Shown piece by piece: positions 23,711 through 37,176 of a DNA stretch of 59,738 nt. Source of the DNA: Acanthamoeba lenticulata (taxonomy: Eukaryota; Discosea; Longamoebia; Acanthamoebidae); assembly GCA_002179805.1 (NCBI GenBank), contig NAVB01001215.1, forward strand, positions 1 to 59,738. The letters are read 5' to 3'. A program made the translations under genes and the position numbers. The notes below the pieces were generated by a model, which searched no databases, had not been told where the DNA came from, and saw only the letters and a program-made list of their open reading frames with translations. Each line of letters opens with the position of its first letter. The stretch's first letter is position 1.

Positions 23711-25398
23711 TCAAACCAGGCCCAGGTTAATGATCCCAAAGGCCGTGGTTGGCCACTCGCGTTGTCTCGCCTTGAGGACGTTAATCCTCGCCCAGGCGAT
23801 CCAACCCTCCCACGCCACGCGCTGGAAAGCAGGAAGAGGTTGGGTTAGAGCGTCGGTGCTGACCGCGCCTGGAAATGGCGACATGTACCTTGTCCCACGC
23901 GGTTCCCCACTCGAACAACAGCCGCAATGCCTCCTGTTCATCACACTCAAAAGTCAGCTTGGCGTATTGGCAGAGCAAATGGACTCTAGTCTTAGAACCT
24001 GTGCTTGCTCTTCAGCCTCCTTGTGGCGGCCAGCAACATTGTAGATTTGCGCCAACAGGATGCGCGGCTCAGCGATGAAGGGATTCAACGTAATGGCCTT
24101 GCGCAAGTCCTCTGCTGCCTCTTCGTGCTTCTCCTTCTCGGTCTTGTGCAGGATGACGTTCCAATACAAGTTCCTGCGGTAGGTGGAATAAGTCACGTCT
24201 TGGGGTGGGGACTGATCATGCAAGTAGTCGGGTACGTACAGCGCTTCTTGCTCCGCCTCTGGTGCCAACGCCGTTGTGCAATTATTGAAGATAGGCGGGA
24301 GAGGGTCACCATCAGGATCCAATTCATGGATCCTTTTGCTGAGTACGGCCATGTGCGAGAGCCGGCTCATCCAGAGTCCTACAGTGCGCTTGCGTCAACT
24401 GGGAGGTGCTGATGAAGAGCTCAAGCGGCATGGCCGTACCGGGCTTGCCAGAAGAGGGCCATAAAGTGGCAGGATTGTCACCTGACATGGTAAGACCGCC
24501 CTCATTGGCGAAGAGAAGGTCTTGCCAACCATACCATTGGTCCTGTGGTGCTTGGTTAGCGAGACAACTTCGAACAAGGTTATGGCGCCAAGGTTGTGGG
24601 TAAGTACACAAAAGTCTGCAATGGTGAGGACTAAGGACAGCTTCATGAGCTTGGGAGAGACGCGGATCATGAGGTCTTTGTTGTGAATGTGCCTCACCTC
24701 CACACCTTCCTAACCATCAAAGAGGGGAGGGGGAGGGAGGAAGTGAGAAGGCATGCCAGGGATGGCAATGGAGCAAAATGCGTGGTTGCCTTTGGTATCG
24801 GCTTGTCGGGGTAGAGGGGCAAGATGTGGTTGAAGATGAGCTCTTGGCGCGGAATAGTGCAGAAGAAGTGAATCTAACATGAACCACACAACGTTAAGCC
24901 GTGAGAAGGGCAACGTGAGGGGAGGGCAAAACGAACCAGGTCCTCGGCCTCCTTGCCCACTGCCTGGCGTACTGCGTCCCTCCCCGTGTCGGGCTTGAAG
25001 ATGGCCAAATTGACGTAGCTGTTTGAGTAGGCACTATGGTAAAGTCCGCACCGACACACCTGAACAAGGCACAAGTGAGTTTGCATCACCCACTCTGCCC
25101 ACGAGGCACGTGTACCGCTTGGCTCTGCTTCCACAGGTAAAGGATACGCCAGACGCCAAACAAGTGCTGCTTGAACGTGCCGTGCTTATGCCAACACTCA
25201 CTTGCTCCGTGCCGGCCCAGTTGCTCGAGCAGTGCTGTGTGCATAATCTTCAGAGATCAGACTGACCGCAGCACAGAGGAGGACAAGGTCACCTGGGAGC
25301 TGAGGGTCACATTGAGAGAATTCCTCTGATAAAAGAAAGCGAGCGTGCTCAGGTACAAGCTCCCTTGTTTCGAATACGGGCCCCTCTCCCTTCTCCAT
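23711..25398 (-). CDS. DUF6817-like / TPR-containing protein
   Basis: The first exon (ATG 25398) encodes MEKGEGPVFETRELVPEH. Further exons give MHTALLEQLGRHG, KQHLFGVWRILYLWKQ, then CGLYHSAYSNSYVNLAIF with GRDAVRQAVGKEAEDL, and IHFFCTIPRQEL. The HSxYxN pattern with a following R..l...G..aE.L block matches, from memory, the HD-like family DUF6817. A central segment gives VRHIHNKDLMIRV and MKLSLVLTIADF. The C-terminal half has tetratricopeptide-like helices (HEEAAEDLRKAITLNPFIAEPRI, LAQIYNVAGRHKEAEEQ). It ends with REWPTTAFGIINLGLV and a stop at 23711. The conserved His residues suggest a metal- or cofactor-binding pocket, but the substrate is unknown. The start lies 220 bp head-to-head from the glycosyltransferase-like gene. 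Confidence 0.65.
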
Positions 25399-25618
25399 CT
25401 TGCTTGTGCTCGAGGTCACATGGCGTGCCGGTAATTACACAAACGATGCTGACGTCAGCAGTTGTTTGGGTTAAAGCCGACGAAAGGTCACCAAAAAAGT
25501 GTTTCCTAGAGTAGCAAGGGGGTGTGGCGCCACGACGACAGGGACGCCCATCAACGACTCAACCGCAAAGTTCTTCAATTCTTGACGTAAAGAGGTTGAA
25601 TCAGACTGCGTATCCAAC

Positions 25619-27916
25619 ATGGGGTCGGTTGAAATCGTTCTGTCGGGACGAACGATGTGGCGGATCGTCTTCCTCATCTTCGTGACATTCGTCCTCTCTT
25701 TCATGCTTTTGTTCTTCTATAAGTCAGACATTAGGTGCGTTGGATTACCTTCTGCCTTTTTTTTCTTCAATCTTCTTCAATTCTTATCTTTTCTCCCGTT
25801 AAATCGTCGTTGTAGCGGCTTGGATGCCAGTGGTCCCTCAGCAATCTTTGACGATGGACACCAGAAACCACCTCGCAGTACGCCACCATTCAATTTCAAT
25901 GGTGAATTGAAGGATCGAGCTGACAGTGTCACCCGGGTGATTAGCAGTTGATATGGTGGGTGGAGGGACTCAATCACAGAATGTCAACTGCGAAAGCTTT
26001 AAGACCTACCAGGACTGTGTGAGACACAGTGCTTTTTGCACGGCCATAGAAGGAGAGATGTGCGCTGCTCCCGGCAACATCGACCGTCAGACGCTCTTTG
26101 GCTACTGCGTCAGCAATGTTGTTGCCTCCACGTACACCAGTACGAGCCCCTCCCCTTTACCTACAGTCCCTCCTACCCTTGCTATGACTCATCTAGACTC
26201 CGTTTTTGTCTTCTAGCCACGAAGATCAAGATGGAGCCCAAGATTCCGACCTGGATGTCTTCGCACCCTGACTATTCGGCCCTTTGCGCCCGCCCTGCCA
26301 ACTCCCTTGGCCCCCTTGCCCGCTTCCAGAAGCTGATCCCGCCTGGCTGGGTTCAGGTTAGTAAAACCTCTGTTGTCTTCTATCATTTTGTGACAGCAGA
26401 CATTGATCCCTCACGCTTTCACAACTACAGGAAAAGTGTGTCGGGTGCTGCGTTCCTACTGACCCCGTTCCTGAAGAGGAAGATGACTCGCTGGCTCTCA
26501 TTGTCTCCGTTTACAAGTGCGTCTCGCACCGCTTCATTTTGTTTGTTGGCTGTTCGTCGTGTGTTGCATGAGCCTCACCACATGCAACTCCCTCGCGCTT
26601 TCATGTGAAGTGAGCATTTGAGTTTGGAGAGCTCCATGAAGTCGTGGAAGGAGCACGGCCTTCTGGAGTACGTGCAGGAGACCGTTATTTACATCGACGG
26701 TATGCACTCTCCACTCGCTCGTCTTCTTCTTTCATTACCCCTTCTGCGTAGCTGCCACGCTGGCCTTCTCACGTTGTCTGTCTGTGTCAGGTGGTGATCC
26801 TGAAATTCGCGCCAAGATTGAGTCGGTGGGTAAGACGTATGGCTTTACCGTTATGAACCAGGAGGAAAACGTTGGCTTGGGCAAGGCACTCGGTACTGAT
26901 ATACCCTCCTCCCTCCTCTCGTTTCTATTTCTAACTTTCTTTTTCTGTAACAGGTAATCTGATGAAGACTGTGAAGAGCCGATTCGTTCTCTTCTTGGAG
27001 AAGGACTGGAAGCTTGTTGAGCCGCGCCAGACCGTGATCGAACAGGTACAGTGTTGTCACACTACACGCCTGCCTTCCTGGTTACGCCGCGCATAAGGCC
27101 TCACCTGGGCTTGGGTTGCAGCTCGACTTGGCCAAGCGCTTGCTTTTCGGTAAGACGAACGGTTCTCGTGCCGACGTGGTCAAGTTCCGCTCGAGGTTCA
27201 ACCACGGTAACCCCAACATCCACCCTTCGAAGACTGATCCTCCGCAGTGGGACGATGATGCCGGTGTCAACATGGTACATCATTCCTCTCCTCAACCGCT
27301 CAGTCAAGCTGAGTGCATGCTTTGTCCTTCTCCAAAGGTTCACCTTCTAATCCCGCCCTGCGCTTGCGCTTGTGTATTCCACCAGTGGTTGACCCAGCCC
27401 GGCTGGGAGCCTCATCTTTTCTGTAACGGTTACCACTACAAGAAGGATGACTTCCTCTTGGCCAACTATCCCCACAGGTAAAGATTCCTCCCCTTTCCTC
27501 GCTTGTGGTGGAATGAGGCGCGTCTGGGTTCATCTAACAGCTGGCGCGCGCAGGATGTGGAAGTGCGGTTGTGACTACAGCTTCTGGTGCATCGATGCCG
27601 CGCAGTGCGGCTGGACCAACAACCCCATCATGTACGACCGCCAATGGTGGATCAACACATTCGTACGCTTTTTCTTCCCTATCCTCTCGTCCCACACCAG
27701 CTGCCTTGCGCGCGGCGAACTAACGTGTCGGTTGGCGCGCATCACACACACACACACACGCAGTGGGAGATCTCGCAGAAGGACTGGAACCGCATTTTTG
27801 AGGCTGGCACCTACTACTCAAGCGAGTGGCTTCTGCCCCACTGGGTGGTGGCGCAGGGCGACGGCCTCTTCAGGCACGAGGAAGTGGGCGAAGGTGATAC
27901 CAGAGAGTTTTACTGA
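25619..27916 (+). CDS. Type II membrane glycosyltransferase-like protein
   Basis: The ATG at 25619 opens a short cytosolic tail followed by one signal-anchor helix (IVFLIFVTFVLSFMLLFF), giving the type II topology usual for Golgi glycosyltransferases. The lumenal part has a Cys-containing region (CESFKTYQDCVRHSAFC; EKCVGCCVP). A GT-A-like core follows: LALIVSVYK, SLESSMKSWKEHGLL, ETVIYIDG, YGFTVMNQEENVGLGKAL, then VKSRFVLFLEKDWKLVE, where EKD could stand in for the DxD metal motif. After that come ADVVKFRSR and repeated Trp-rich C-terminal blocks (MWKCGCDYSFWC, WEISQKDWNRIFEAG). About ten introns are present. Resemblance is to GT2-like fold enzymes of protists; donor and acceptor cannot be told. 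Confidence 0.65.
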
Positions 27917-28826
27917 GCTGAAGCTGTTGTTTGCACACACCGTACCTCTGAGAACAGGGACATCACTTTCTCCTCTCTCTCTCTCTTCTTTTCGCGGACT
28001 GTTCCTTCGTCTCTGGGCCACCAGCAAGCAGCAAGTCCCAAGAGGCACCTAAAGCGCCTCGCCCAGATCGCCGAAAGGAAGGCGGCGCTTCGGGTCTGTT
28101 CCGCGGCAAGCAACTAAGCACCGTGACAGCAGTTGATCGGTGAGTTGTGGTTGGACGGCGCGGCAAACGGAGGGATCCAAGTGTGAACTGTCACTTAATT
28201 TCGGGGAGCCTAACCTGAAAATTCGCGAATTCCGCCTGCACCAAGTACTTGTGTCAGTTCCGCGCCAGCTTGGGCAAACAAACCATTGCCCTCCACCGCT
28301 CACGACGAGCCCCTTCCCACTCCTCTCGAGTACACAATGAACAGCCGCGACCCAGCCTTCTTCGCAGAGACCTTCATCATGAAGTTCTCTCTACATACAC
28401 GCCCAGCAGCTTCGCTGATGGAGGAGGACACTATGGAGAGTGAACAGCCTACTCTTCTCTCTCCGCCTTCCTCTTTCCTCCCATGCACACCTCTCTCTCG
28501 CCTTTCACCGCCTGAGTTCTTCTCGGGGGTCTTCCACTTCAAGCTGCGCCATCCGCGATGAGCTTTGGTCCCGCCCGCGCGTGGTGTAGCCGAGGACTAC
28601 ACCGTGAGGTGAACACCATCACCGAGACCACTTACTCCGGGCTCGTGAGCTCTGGCCAACCGTGGCGGTCCGTCGTCCGACGGACGTAACAAGCTCGCGG
28701 CTGCCGTTAACGTGGAAGCACCACCGAAACCGACCCCGCGGTGTGGCGGAAAGTTCAATGATGTTGAGATATTCTCAACCAATCACGCAAATACATCATA
28801 AGGGTTAAACACTTTCTTCTTGGTGC
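27917..28826. other. Long convergent intergenic region
   Basis: About 910 bases between the glycosyltransferase-like stop (+) and the acyltransferase stop (-). A 74-codon ATG frame at 28338-28561 (MNSRDPAFFAETF...) is Ser/Pro-rich and unsupported. An 18-nt perfect inverted repeat (two 8-nt arms around TC) sits at 28668-28685. No tRNA cloverleaf or other RNA gene could be recognised. It is unusually long for this compact window. Confidence 0.35.
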
Positions 28827-30205
28827 TCACTTAGGCGTCTCGGGCGTGGTCCGGGGCGCGGTGGCCTCTTCTGTGCTCTCTTCGTCTGTCAATACGGACT
28901 GCCCGCTTATCTCGGATGGGTGACAGTGTTCGATCGTTGGCGGGTCTCCAACCACAACTTCACCGTCCTTTCCGCTGGTGATGGCCTTCCTCTCCTCGCG
29001 CCAGGGTAACAGGGCTCTCAACATCCTAATTCCCGCTGTTGTGTTAGGTTTTTTTTTGCAACATTGGGAGCAAGTTCATGTGGGGAGCGCACCTGACGTA
29101 GCAGAATCGGTTGGGGTCTACCCGCTGAATGGCCTGCAAGTAGCGGAGGCCACAGAGGATGACCTGTTGGCACTCATCCCGCAGGCGAGTTGCATTTTCG
29201 TCGCTATCATCGCGCTGGAATGATGATGTGGGTATGGGCTTGCCAAAGTAGTAGTATAGGCGCTGATACTTGCGGGGCCCTGGCGGCTTCATGGCCGGCA
29301 CAGTGATGTCGCGCTTACTGAACTGCAAATTGCCAGAGAAGCCCAGTGAGTCACACCTCGTGCAGAAAGGCTTGTAAACAGCCTTGCCGTACCGCAGGAA
29401 TGTCCCATAACACCCCGATCATGTCCTCCATGCCTAGCACTGTCACCGGAACAATTGTGCTCTGAGTCTGAATGGCCATCCGAGCAAAGCCCTTGTGATC
29501 TGCATAAGCGCAGGTGCCGTTGTCATTCAACGTGATTCACACAGCAAGGAGGAGAGACCGTCCAACCTGCCCAGAATAGGGAATACTTGGGGTCACACTT
29601 CTTCTTGAAGGCCTCTCTCGCTCCTCCAGGGTAGATCAGCACGGGCTGTCTGTTTGCGGTCCGGTTAGTGGAGGTAAATGGGAGGAGCTAGCGCTTCGTA
29701 CTTGTCTTCTAAGAGTGCCCTGCAGTTTTCTCGTGTCCCGTCCACCACGCCCATCTTCATAAGGAAGCGCTTCCAGATGGGGATGGCAAAGTGGGCGTGA
29801 TCTCCCATCGTGCGCACGAACAAGCCCAGCTCTTGGAGAAGCCCCAATAAAAGGACAGGAAGGTCCAGGGCCTGCATGTCGGGTACTTATGCTTAAAGGG
29901 CAATGGGAGGCAGAGGGCAAAGCGGGGACATACCAGCATAGTGTGGTTGCCAACAAACATGAGCGGAGCGCTCGAGTCAGTTGGCACGTTCTCAAGCCCA
30001 TAGAACACCGGGTCGAACGCTTTAGTGAGGGGAGCACACCACCGGTTCATCCATTTGGCTGAGGGAGGCTTCTGCGCCAGCTGTTGCAGGTGCTCTGTTG
30101 GTTAAGCAACTTCCTCACTCCATTCACAAGGCAAGGAGGACGACGTACCATCGCTCTCAGCTTTTCCTCTCGCTTCCTCTGCTCGTGAGTGGCCTGCTCG
30201 CTCAT
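28827..30205 (-). CDS. DAGAT/LPLAT-family acyltransferase
   Basis: A membrane-associated acyltransferase using acyl-CoA and a glycerolipid or related alcohol. The ATG at 30205 starts MSEQATHEQRKREEKLRAM, spliced to EHLQQLAQKPP and KWMNRWCAPL. Across an intron the catalytic motif reads VGNHTML/ALDLPVL, giving the NHx4-5D signature. Further blocks are VRTMGDHAHFAIPIWKRFL and VLIYPGGAREAFKKK, the PGGxREAL signature of the DAGAT2 and plant phytyl-ester-synthase family. Then come IVPVTVLGMED and KYQRLYYYFGKPIP. The last exon is acidic with a Thr/Pro end (TTPETPK). There is no strong N-terminal TM. Wording is closest to the C-terminal acyltransferase of plant esterase/lipase/thioesterase proteins, but without the hydrolase half. 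The substrate is not known. It is divergent from the GNAT gene. Confidence 0.75.
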
Positions 30206-30401
30206 GTACTTTACTTACTGAAACGCGAGGGATACACTGCGGCTCGCTTGCAGGGGCTCACTCCTCTTGAGGCCAGACAAGGAAAACCAACTGATTCGGC
30301 GGTTGGCCGGCAGATGCCTTCCGCGGAACAAAGCCCGGGCCAAGGAAGAGAGCACAAATTGAGCAGCGTTGTTAGCAGTCACACCGCTTTACTTGGCCGT
30401 C

Positions 30402-31271
30402 ATGGAACAGCTGAACGGCAAGGTGACTGTACGGCCGGCCACAGCCGACGATGCGACTTTCTTGGCGTGGGTACTGCTAGAAGCCTCGAGATCTTCACTT
30501 CCCCGGGGATTTTACGATGTTCTTCTTGATACTGCTGCTTCAGATGAGCTGCTTTCCATTCTGCGTGAGCTTGTGCTGAGCCGCGAGCCTACGTTCACGG
30601 CTTGGGACAATTTTCTGATTGCTGAAATTGATGGCATCCACGCCGGAGGTGCTTACCCCCCCCCCCGCGGCAGTGTGCCGTGGCTGGAGGAGATTGGCTG
30701 ATCGTAGCTCGGGTTCAGCTGCGTGCGGCTATGCGCCAAAGGAAAAGACAGGAGATGGCCTCTGGCGAGCTCTCACAGCAGCTGTCACAGGGCGAGGATG
30801 GACTGGCGAACAACTGGCAAAGATGGAGCGCGTGTGGAATGATCTACTGATCCTCTGGCCCTCGCTGAATGGTAATGCGCCTTTCCCCTTCCCTCTCAAC
30901 TTCAACGGTGCACGATAGTTACATGGCTCTTAACAGGCGAAGAAGACCACTGGATCGTCGAATATGTTGCTGTGGCTCCGACCTTCCGCAAGCGCGGCGT
31001 GTGTCACCAGTTGATGCTCGCCGTGCTTGATGCGGGACGAGCGCGGGGCTTCAAGCGGGCACAGATTACGCCTTATGCTGACAACGAGGCATCGGTAAGA
31101 GCCTATGAGAAGGTGGGCTTTTCGGGTACGCCACCGTCCTCTCAAACTGTGAATTGGCACCGAGCTCACGTCTTGCGGGCTCGAGCAGAGTACTGCACCA
31201 TCACTTCGCCTATCTTTGAGCAATATATACCAGACACGAACGGTGCCCTGCACATGCGCATGGAGCTGTGA
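30402..31271 (+). CDS. GNAT-family N-acetyltransferase
   Basis: An acetyl-CoA-dependent transferase of the GNAT fold. The ATG at 30402 gives VTVRPATADDATFLAWVLLEA, the usual first beta strand and helix. An exon join gives DGIHAG/AACGYAPKE, the 'G..aa.l.gY' strand of these enzymes. The CoA-binding motif A reads WIVEYVAVAPTFRKRGVCHQLM, containing the R-x-x-G-x-x/h pattern as RKRGVC. After it come AGFKRAQITPYADNEASVRAYEKVGF (read in pieces as QITPYADNEA and RAYEKVGF), which is motif B, and the C-terminus ALHMRMEL. The first intron contains a run of twelve C residues (about 30657-30668). The substrate could be a small molecule or peptide; nothing nearby decides it. Confidence 0.8.
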
Positions 31272-31518
31272 AGCACGCCTGTCGCGCAACTCTCGCGCAT
31301 GGTTTCTCTCAATAGACTACAATCACTCATGGCCACATCTTCGTCCTGGTAGCGGCAGCTCGTCAAGCGCCATTAACGATGTCCTACTCCTGAACTTTCC
31401 CGTAGAGCAGGCAAACCGCGGCGACGTCTCGTAGAGCCGGCAAAGGTCATTCTTCTACTCGCTCTCTTTTCTCGGCAAGCTTCTTGTGGACGGCTGGCCT
31501 ACGAGAGGAGCTCTTCCG

Positions 31519-33226
31519 ATGGACGAGCCTGTGTGGCTTCATTGCAACTCGTGCTACAATGTGGCGAGTAGTGAGAGCTGGCCCGCTTGGCTTGAAGTCG
31601 TCTTCACCAGCTGCGGACGCGTGTTTTGCCATACCTGCTACGCTGCTGCTACATCATCTTCCTTTGCGGGCGATTGTGTGTGCCCAGCTTGTGGCAAGCC
31701 CTGCCAAGCGACCACTTTTCCAGTACGTCGTCTATGCTCCTCCGCACCACCTACTTACCTTTCGTGTTAGAAGGACAATCCACCTCCGCGTTTACAACCC
31801 TGTACGTTCCAACAACCCTCATTCTTCTGTAAAGCGCCTCTCTAATGATGATAAGATGCAGGGTTCGAGGACTATGTAGCTGCGCTGGAAAGGTTCGTCA
31901 TGGAACGTTCCTTCGGCTGTTCTTCTATGACTTGACGGTAAACGTGTAGGGCTATGAAAATCATGCACTTTCAACGAAGCCAAGGAGCCGCCCTCGTACG
32001 AGGTCTGGCTGAGCAGGTACAACGTCAAAAACGAGAGTCAACGTCGCCCTGGCAGCAGCCCACAAGCGAAAGGTAGGAAGAGACTTGACCGCATCCGTAG
32101 TTGATCCTGAGACTCCCGTTTTGCAGGTCTACTGTTGGCGATGCGTGGAACTTGCCCTCCTCTACGCTCGCGAGCAAGCAGTACACGCCACCACAAGGCT
32201 ATCAACCAGGCTTGAACGAATTCCGCCAGCCTGAGTACAGTCAGAGAGACCCTTACCCTCTGGCGCGCAAGTACCTCACTCTCTTCCTCACCCGGACGAC
32301 TGGACAAACTAAGCAAGTCGACAGGCCAGAATATGGGCGCTCGGAGGTAATGGAGCTGACCCAGACAGCTGCCCCTACGTTCCTCCACTCGCCACACCTT
32401 ATCGGCAGTCAGGATGGCTTGCTCGTCAACGTAATGGGTACGGCTTCCTCTGGTCGCGGCCGAGCCAACTAGCCTCACAACGCACGTCAGCCGAATCGCC
32501 TGCTCGCAATCCGCTGCAGGATGACGCTTCGCCTCCGACTGGAGCTTCGTCCTTCGCCGATAGCCTGGCGCAGTTTCGCTACTGTCCGCCGGACAAGCGT
32601 GCTGAAGCTTCAGCAAAAGAAGGATCTGGGCGCCAGGCCGCGCAAAGCCGAATTGTCCTGGGGCTGGAAGCACGCCAGCCGGCTGGCCCACATTCGCTTG
32701 GTCAGCACACGTCACCGCTCGGATCGCGAGCGACACCACCGGCCACTGCTGTGTCTTCGGAGTCTCTTCTTGGACGTGATCCCCCGCCCTTCCTGCAGAA
32801 GCTGGGCTCTACCTCCCGCAGGCTTCAAGAGCGTCTTGCGAGCTTTCGTCAGCAGCAGAGCAGTGGTGGAGGCCTTCCCCGCGCCAGTCAGCCGAGCCAA
32901 CTTCTCCCGCGTATGTTTGTTTGTCCGTGGAGCTGCGCCACGTATGCGTTTCTCATTCTCATGCCGCAGAGACGACGAAGCGCAAGGCGCCGCAGCGTAG
33001 AGGGCTAAGCATGCCCGAGCAGCCGAAGATGAAGAGGATGGGCCTCACCAACATACAGCGCCTGGCGCCCTCGGCTGTGCCCGCGAGCGGAGGAGGAGCA
33101 AAGGCCAGCAACAACCTGAGCGAGGAGGACTCCTACGAGACTTTCCAGATCCACCCGCCCAAGGCTGGCGTGGCAACGTTGGAGGCCAACAACGCCGCCC
33201 ACGCCGAGGTCCAGAAAGAAGAGTAA
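31519..33226 (+). CDS. Zip3/RNF212-like RING protein
   Basis: ATG at 31519. The RING lies at the very N-terminus: LHCNSCY, FTSCGRVFCHTCY, then CVCPACGKPC. The fourth zinc ligand, normally His (CGHxFC), is Arg here. After the RING, short exons give KDNPPPRLQP/FEDYVAALERAMKIMHFQRSQ and a coil (AALVRGLAEQVQRQKRE). This fits the RING, 'P...f.', coiled coil and FQ..Q order of Zip3/HEI10/RNF212 proteins, SUMO or ubiquitin ligases that mark meiotic crossover sites. The C-terminal half is Ser/Pro/Gln-rich, with PFLQKLGSTSRRLQERLASFRQ and a basic patch KRKAPQRRGLS. The end is NNAAHAEVQKEE. Convergent with the CCCH gene. Placement in the Zip3 group is by architecture; a divergent generic RING protein is the alternative. 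Confidence 0.6.
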
Positions 33227-33356
33227 CGGCGCACGCCGCACCACAGAGACTCGCAATGGAAGATCGCGTTTTCGCTTGCTTGATTGAACATAGATGGGGA
33301 GAGACGGTTCTTGAGCCGTCTCAAGAAACTTGCCGCTCTTGCCTCGAGAGAGAGGT

Positions 33357-34649
33357 TCAAAGAGGAGAACCGGGGTTCTGCTCAGGAGAGTCCCTCTCCT
33401 TCTTGGTCTCCTCGATGAGCTTGCGCAGCCGGATGTTGTCCTCGCGGAACCTCAGGTTCTCCTCACGTAGCATCTTGTTCTCCTCGCGGATGATCTTGTT
33501 CTCGCTTCGCAAGTGCCTGTTGTCCTTCTCGAGCTCTTCAATATCCACGTACTCATCCTTGTCGTCGTGACGGACGTCTTCATCGTCATCGTCGCCGCCC
33601 TCCCGCTTCCTCTTGCCTCCGGGAGCCAGCTCGGTGTCTTTGTCCGCGAGGACGACATGAAGGTAAGGGCATTGCTTGCCTCGTGTACAGCTGTCGCGGG
33701 ACAGAGATGAAGGAATGGAGAAAACACAGCGTTAGCGCTAGAAACTTGACAGAAGCGTTGCAGGACGACCGAACGCGAGCTCCTAAGGAGGGCGTACTTC
33801 TTTCGGAAGAGATGGTCCCTGCAGACTTCAGGTCCAGCACGAGCGGGCTGAGGGGATGAAGTGGAAGTGAATGGGGTTAGATGAGAGCAGGTGGAGCAGA
33901 GGTAGATTGGAGTTGATTTGTGAAGAAGAGTTTGTTTGAGGATGTGGCGCAGTTAATTTGGATGCAAGAGGGGCAGAACACGCAGAAGGTAAGAAGTTGT
34001 TGAAGTGAAGGAGGAATGTTAGAAGTAAAAGACGAAGAGGGTGGTGAGCGGAAGCGGGCAGTGAGCTGTGGCTGAGTACGCCGGCGAGCGATGAGAAGGA
34101 GAAGAAGAGGGAGGAGCTGGCAGTAACCTTGTTTGCTTGGAGTGGTAGAGGCTGGGGGGTGGGCACGATGGGAGGTGGGAAGAGAAATTGAGGCGGCGCT
34201 GGCACGAGACCGATGTGCAGGTACGGACATCGAGCGCCTCGCGTGCACATTCCTCGCATGAAGTCACGGCACACATCCCTGGAAGTATCGTCCATGACAC
34301 GATGCGAATAGGGGCAAAGATCACCGCGAGCGCAGTAACCGCGAGCAAAATCGCGGCAGGGTTCGCGAGGCTTTGGATCCTCATCCAGCGCGTGAATGTA
34401 GAGGCAGCGCGATCCGCGCGAGCAGCGGCCAGTCATTCTGTAATCCCTACAAATCTCGTTCACCCGTTTAACACTATGTTCTACTGGCATGTGATGCATC
34501 ATGGGCGGCAGGCCACGATGCGCTTGGGGCGGGCCGCGATGGTAGTCGCCACGAGCCACGGGAGACGGTGATCGCCGACGATAGTCGCGGTCGTCACGAT
34601 CATCCCGTCGATAGTCCCTTTCATCATAGTCACGGTCGCGGTACGACAT
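33357..34649 (-). CDS. Three-CCCH-zinc-finger protein with C-terminal coiled coil (ZC3H10-like)
   Basis: The N-terminus from ATG 34649 is an Arg/Asp/Tyr repeat region (RDYDERDYRRDDRDDRDYRR, then SPSPVAR), typical of RNA-binding proteins. Three CCCH fingers follow: CRDYRMTGRCSRGSRCLYIH (Cx8Cx5Cx3H), then two of the Cx7Cx5Cx3H type (CRDFARGYC..CPYSH and CRDFMRGMC..CPYLH). A Pro-rich hinge follows. After introns the C-terminal part has KRKREGGDDDDE and a leucine-zipper-like coil (RHLRSENKIIREENKMLREE) ending SPEQNPGSPL. Three fingers plus a C-terminal coil recall animal ZC3H10, an RNA-binding regulator of mitochondrial RNA; this is a similarity of layout. It is divergent from WDR13 with 109 bp between the starts. 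Confidence 0.75.
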
Positions 34650-34758
34650 CTTCTGGCCTTCCGGCTACGTGAACAAAAGTCGAGCACAATCTTTCACGCC
34701 TTTTCCTTCTCTCCTCTCGGTATTTGTCGACACGAGCACCTTTCGCTCGCGGCTGGAG

Positions 34759-37090
<2,332 letters not shown>

Positions 37091-37176
37091 CCAGTCGACA
37101 CCTTTACAAAAACATCCATCCGATGATCACCAGCTTCACAATCCAACAAGGCTTGTCTGCACCTTCTTTTGGTGAC

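Noticed and set aside
23521..23739. Possible C-terminal extension of the DUF6817-like gene
   Set aside because: The frame ending INLGLV at 23711 closes a sensible C-terminus; the downstream frame is low-complexity and would need an extra intron without clear signals.
30657..30668. Poly-C tract in the GNAT gene as a frameshift
   Set aside because: It lies inside an intron: joining ...DGIHAG directly to AACGYAPKE keeps frame and family wording.
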